Assembly (NCBI GenBank): GCA_003229935.1
Contig: QIGD01000041.1
Span: forward strand, 1 to 8,910
Reading direction: 5' to 3'
DNA: 8,910 bases
Origin: Methanobacteriota archaeon
Lineage (GTDB): Archaea; Hydrothermarchaeota; Hydrothermarchaeia; Hydrothermarchaeales; BMS3B
The position numbers were made by a program, and so were the translations under genes. The notes below the pieces were generated by a model. That model was not told the DNA's origin. It made no database searches and saw nothing but the letters and a program-made list of their open reading frames with translations. Positions 6,490 to 8,910 of the stretch are shown here, piece after piece. Every line of letters starts with the position of its first letter. Position 1 is the stretch's first letter.

Positions 6490-7239
6490 ATGAAGATTGT
6501 AATATCAGGTAAAGGTGGTGCTGGAAAAACAACAATATCAGGCACTATGGCGAGAATTTTTGCCGATAAGGGTTATAAGGTTATTGCCGTTGACTCAGAC
6601 CCGAGTATGAACCTTCATACAAGTGTAGGTCTGGATAATCCAGAACCAATAAGCAGTCTCAAAGATTTGATAAACGAGAGAGCTGTTATAGCACCAGGGA
6701 TGTATAATCTCAGCCCTAAAGTGGACGATATTCCTGAGCATTTTTCTTCGAAGCGTGGTAATCTCAAACTTCTGGTTATGGGAACTATTGAAGAGGGTGG
6801 GCAGGGATGTATCTGCCCGGAGACAACATTTCTTAGAGCTCTTCTTAGACATCTTGTCCTTAAGAGAGATGAACTTCTCATATTAGATACTGAGGCTGGG
6901 GTGGAGCATCTTGGCAGGAAGGTGGCAGAGAACTTTGATATCATGCTTATAGTTGTTGAGCCAAGCATAAAGTCAGTAGAAACAGCCAGACATATCTATA
7001 AACTTTCAAAGGACATAGGTGTGAAGAGAATTTATGCTGTGGCGAATAAGATTTCAGGTGAGAAGCAAAAAGAGTTTTTAAAAGAAAGGCTGGAAATAGA
7101 GTTTTTCGAATTCATACCCTTTGATGAAAAAGTTATTCAGGGTGACATGGAAAATGTCCCCCTTATAGATATTGAAAACTCCACAGCGCTTAAAAAGATA
7201 ATAAGAACAACAGAAAGAATAGAGAAGGTTATAGGCTAA
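6490..7239 (+). CDS. CooC-like P-loop ATPase (nickel-insertion accessory protein family)
   Basis: This 249-residue protein belongs to the SIMIBI/MinD-like ATPases. The deviant Walker A is GKGGAGKT (7-14), with signature lysine K8 and P-loop K13. VDSDPSMN (34-41) is the switch I region, and LDTEAGVEHLGR (132-143) holds the Walker B Asp plus the CooC-type switch II. KVDDIPEHF (77-85) and GCICPE (106-111) are characteristic of CooC: C107 and C109 form the CxC that binds metal across the dimer in CooC1. CooC helps load nickel into CO dehydrogenase active clusters. No CODH gene lies in the window, so the client is unknown; related ATPases may serve other metalloenzymes. The start is set by AGGTG at 6479-6483, six bases before ATG 6490; the in-frame GTG at 6481 is part of that SD site. 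It follows the SHOCT-like gene by 27 bp and overlaps the convergent gene by 11 bp. Confidence 0.88.
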   Translation: MKIVISGKGGAGKTTISGTMARIFADKGYKVIAVDSDPSMNLHTSVGLDNPEPISSLKDLINERAVIAPGMYNLSPKVDDIPEHFSSKRGNLKLLVMGTIEEGGQGCICPETTFLRALLRHLVLKRDELLILDTEAGVEHLGRKVAENFDIMLIVVEPSIKSVETARHIYKLSKDIGVKRIYAVANKISGEKQKEFLKERLEIEFFEFIPFDEKVIQGDMENVPLIDIENSTALKKIIRTTERIEKVIG

Positions 7240-7474
7240 TTACATCCATTACCTTTTTCCATTTGTTACCCTCTATCTGCATTACCCATACCCTTTTAAG
7301 CTTTGAATTTTTCTGAGATTTCCATTCCTCAGCCCACTTTGAGACATCTTCCCTATTAGGCATTTTGTCAGTCTTCTTTATTGTAACGAAACGTTTAGCT
7401 TCAACACCCTGCATTTCACGCCCTCGGATTTTAACATTTCTACCAAGATATTCCAGCCCATTTATATAATACAT
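7229..7474 (-). CDS. Small protein of unknown function, 81 residues
   Basis: I do not recognise this family. The protein is basic and probably cytoplasmic, with no membrane segment. It reads as a beta-rich first half (MYYINGLEYLGRNVKI, then AKRFVTIKK), a Trp-containing helix (NREDVSKWAEEWKSQ, 40-54), and a final beta/helix part (VWVMQIEGNKWKKVMDV, 62-78). The start at 7474 is chosen because the minus strand has a strong AGGAGGT seven bases upstream. The frame stays open to an ATG at 7588, but the extra 38 codons cover short tandem repeats and TATA-like DNA and look like promoter, not protein. It converges on the CooC-like gene with an 11-bp overlap of the coding ends. Balanced composition plus the strong SD make it likely to be real. 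Confidence 0.68.
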   Translation of the reverse strand: MYYINGLEYLGRNVKIRGREMQGVEAKRFVTIKKTDKMPNREDVSKWAEEWKSQKNSKLKRVWVMQIEGNKWKKVMDVISL

Positions 7475-7481
7475 ACCCTTT

Positions 7482-7488
7482 ACCTCCT
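7482..7488 (-). promoter_or_regulatory. Strong Shine-Dalgarno site fixing the start of the 81-residue protein
   Basis: The minus strand reads AGGAGGT followed by seven bases and ATG (7474-7472). This is one of the best SD matches in the window, and it decides against the longer reading frame that opens at 7588. Confidence 0.75.
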
Positions 7489-7491
7489 GAA

Positions 7492-7546
7492 AAGTCTCCA
7501 AGTCTCCGTTTCTGGTATTATAATCTCTGGTTCTGGTTCTATAAAA
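7492..7546 (-). promoter_or_regulatory. Tandem short repeats and TATA-like boxes upstream of the 81-residue protein
   Basis: On the plus strand AAGTCTCC is repeated head to tail at 7492-7507, and CTGGTT is repeated at 7527-7538 followed by CT. Between and beyond them lie TATA-like stretches on the minus strand: GATTATAATACC (7515-7526) and TTTTTATAG (about 7538-7546). The arrangement, with repeats flanking a TATA box just ahead of a strong SD, fits a promoter with repeated protein-binding sites. Confidence 0.4.
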
Positions 7547-7737
7547 ACCTTTTGGTATATGCGGTCTTGGCACCAGTTGAAATGTCACTGAAATACTCCC
7601 ACAACTAAAGAGGCTATCCGACAGTTACTCTCAGTAATGGAAAGACTGCTTATTTTAGATAATAAAGGCTAGATTTAGATTATATCTTGTAGTACTCTTG
7701 ATTACTGGACAGTCTCTAAAATCGTGGGCTTTCTGCC

Positions 7738-7755
7738 AAAAATATCGTAATAAAA
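7738..7755 (-). terminator. Possible T-rich terminator of the beta-propeller gene
   Basis: On the minus strand, about 22 bases after the propeller stop codon, there are two T tracts, TTTT (7752-7755) and TTTTT (7738-7742), close together. Archaeal termination commonly uses such T-rich stretches without a hairpin. No stem is visible, so this is weak. Confidence 0.3.
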
Positions 7756-7777
7756 CACTGTAGGTCAGGCATTGTAT

Positions 7778-8833
7778 TCACTCGCTGCTTTTAATCAAGT
7801 AGAGATATGCATTTCCATTTCTTGATGTTATTCCGAGGTAGTTGCCATTGAAATCAACAGCAGTTGGTTCTTTAACTGGAATTGTGAGTAAGAGCTTACC
7901 CTTTCTGGAGAGTATATAAACATGTCCGTCCCATGATGCTACACCCACAAGCCCGTCTTTGGATATAGCAATATCGCTGTTAGAAAAGTTTGTCTTGAAT
8001 CTCCAGAGGAACTTTCCATCCTCAGAATAAATCGTAGCCATTGAGTTTTGAGATGCAGCTCCTACCATACTGAGATTCTCCTCAAGGGCACAGCCATATA
8101 GATAACCTTTTCTGCCCTGAAAACGTTTCCACAGTAGCTTTCCTTTATCTGAAAGAAGATATAGGTTGGAGTCATCTCCGGCCACAGCTATAGCTTTACT
8201 TCCAGCCTCAATATCAGCCACACCCCAGGCACTTTCACTTATATTGAATTCCCAGAGCTTTTTTCCAGAAAGAGAAAGAGCGATTACCTTTCCAGAAACC
8301 TCGCCTATAATTATATTATCGCCCTGAAAAGCCAGTGCCATGACCTCAGAGTTTATATTCTTCTTCCATATAAGTTTGGGGTTCTCTCCAAGAGAGTATA
8401 GGTAAAGAGTGGTAGTGGGGTATACAAAACTTGAACCAAGAAGAAGGTTCTTCTTTTGGAGGAGAGCAACTGCTTCAGCATTTCCTGATGTTTTAAATCT
8501 GTGGAGAACTTTTCCATCAATATTCAGGATATAAAAGTTGTTATCAAGAGAAGCCAGAGCCACTATATCATTCCCTATATCAATATCAGAGACAGGCTCT
8601 ATAGTTGAAAAGTTCCAGAGTAGAGACACTTTAAGCCTTTTCACATGTGCTGTTGCTTTTTTAACTGATGTAACATGAGGTACAGTAGATTCGGATTTAT
8701 TCTTTTTAATCTGATTGGGAACCTGTACAATATCTATCTTTTTCTTTCCAACCTTATTTACATGAATGGCAGTATAGCCTGATACAATAATTAAAAAGAG
8801 AATAATGACATATTTAACTCTGTAATCTTTCAT
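7778..8833 (-). CDS. Membrane-anchored PQQ/WD-like beta-propeller protein
   Basis: From ATG 8833 the protein has 351 residues: a short basic start, one membrane segment (about 7-24), a polar Lys/Ser-rich linker to about 67, then a beta-propeller to the end. Seven repeats can be followed by the recurring 'G-K-x-L-W-x-F' turn and 'D/S-G-x-V/L-Y-x-L' strand: LLWNF (71-75), VLHRF (109-113), LIWKK (154-158), KLWEF (192-196), LLWKR (233-237), FLWRF (275-279) and LLLTI (314-318). This is enough for a closed seven-bladed ring, as in PQQ-like or WD-like domains. Several N-X-S/T sequons (45, 74, 197, 253, 282) fit an extracytoplasmic location. No catalytic residues are identifiable, so binding or scaffolding is more likely than enzyme activity. 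The frame extends to ATG 8860, but those nine codons include one arm of a palindrome, and the basic residues plus membrane segment begin naturally at 8833. No clear SD precedes either ATG. Confidence 0.8.
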   Translation of the reverse strand: MKDYRVKYVIILFLIIVSGYTAIHVNKVGKKKIDIVQVPNQIKKNKSESTVPHVTSVKKATAHVKRLKVSLLWNFSTIEPVSDIDIGNDIVALASLDNNFYILNIDGKVLHRFKTSGNAEAVALLQKKNLLLGSSFVYPTTTLYLYSLGENPKLIWKKNINSEVMALAFQGDNIIIGEVSGKVIALSLSGKKLWEFNISESAWGVADIEAGSKAIAVAGDDSNLYLLSDKGKLLWKRFQGRKGYLYGCALEENLSMVGAASQNSMATIYSEDGKFLWRFKTNFSNSDIAISKDGLVGVASWDGHVYILSRKGKLLLTIPVKEPTAVDFNGNYLGITSRNGNAYLYLIKSSE

Positions 8834-8852
8834 GATAATCTGGGCAAGGAGA

Positions 8853-8872
8853 CCACCCATTTTAATGGGTGG
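8853..8872. mobile_element. Perfect 9-bp-stem palindrome, possible IS200/IS605-family terminal hairpin
   Basis: The plus strand reads CCACCCATT, TT, AATGGGTGG, a nine-pair stem with a two-base loop, followed directly by AGGAATTGTCC. From memory, right ends of IS605/IS1341 (TnpB-type) elements often show a GC-rich hairpin followed by GAGGATGTCAA-like sequence, which this resembles. No tnpA or tnpB is present to the left, where the propeller gene lies. It could therefore be a solo end, a PATE-type nonautonomous remnant, or an edge of an element beyond the window. Alternatives are a terminator for a gene outside, or an operator for the propeller gene, whose upstream ATG (8860-8858) lies in one arm. 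Confidence 0.4.
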
Positions 8873-8910
8873 AGGAATTGTCCAACCTCACATATTGTAA
8901 AATTTGTATA

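Larger units (their letters stand above)
7475..7777. other. Gene-free stretch between two leftward genes
   Basis: About 300 bp. The left part holds the promoter of the 81-residue protein (SD, tandem repeats, TATA-like boxes). A small dyad, TTACT-CTC-AGTAA, lies at 7625-7637, and the middle is AT-rich with no convincing frame, tRNA or IS end. The right end holds a possible terminator for the beta-propeller gene. Confidence 0.55.

Noticed and set aside
7475..7588. An N-terminal extension of 38 codons for the small leftward protein
   Set aside because: The extension covers tandem repeats and TATA-like DNA, has no SD at its ATG, and a strong SD sits directly before the ATG at 7474.
7625..7637. 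Dyad TTACT-CTC-AGTAA as a terminator or operator
   Set aside because: The five-pair stem is AT-rich, has no T tract beside it and is expected by chance in such sequence.
8834..8860. Nine extra N-terminal residues on the beta-propeller protein
   Set aside because: These codons include one arm of the palindrome, and the membrane anchor with its basic start begins naturally at ATG 8833. This is not excluded, only less likely.

Overview
The window looks archaeal, probably from an AT-rich euryarchaeote-type lineage. It has an isoleucyl-tRNA synthetase with the archaeal-style HLGT signature, a strong AGA/AGG preference for arginine, TATA-like boxes ahead of genes, good Shine-Dalgarno (SD) sites, and a membrane-anchored extracytoplasmic FKBP packed with N-glycosylation sequons. 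A CooC-type ATPase suggests, without proving, an anaerobe with nickel enzymes. The exact lineage cannot be fixed from this sequence.

Layout, left to right. Bases 1-180 hold the last 59 codons of what is probably an IS4/IS1634-type transposase, followed by a gene-free stretch with an AT-rich promoter. A rightward gene (416-1402) encodes a membrane-anchored FKBP-type prolyl isomerase facing outward. It converges on, and overlaps by 17 bp, a leftward pair: a small protein with a probable treble-clef zinc finger (2626-3000), followed by a fused cupin/UTP-glucose-1-phosphate uridylyltransferase (1386-2594). The zinc-finger gene diverges from ileS across only 43 bp, so the two probably share a compact promoter region. 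The rightward ileS (3044-6166) is followed by a one-base-overlapping gene for a 98-residue membrane protein with a SHOCT-like tail (6166-6462), then by a CooC-like P-loop ATPase (6490-7239). These three look like one transcription unit. A leftward 81-codon gene of unknown function (7229-7474) converges on the ATPase gene. After about 300 bp without a recognised gene comes a leftward, membrane-anchored seven-bladed PQQ/WD-like beta-propeller gene (7778-8833). Just upstream of it is a near-perfect palindrome resembling the end of an IS200/IS605-family element.

Most of the content is housekeeping (tRNA charging, sugar-nucleotide synthesis, metallocluster maturation) mixed with cell-surface proteins. 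No defence island, CRISPR array, rRNA or tRNA was seen. The more unusual items are the N-terminal cupin fused to a GalU-type enzyme, the rearranged, repeat-bearing FKBP, the zinc-finger gene head-to-head with ileS, and the IS-like palindrome over a possible start codon.
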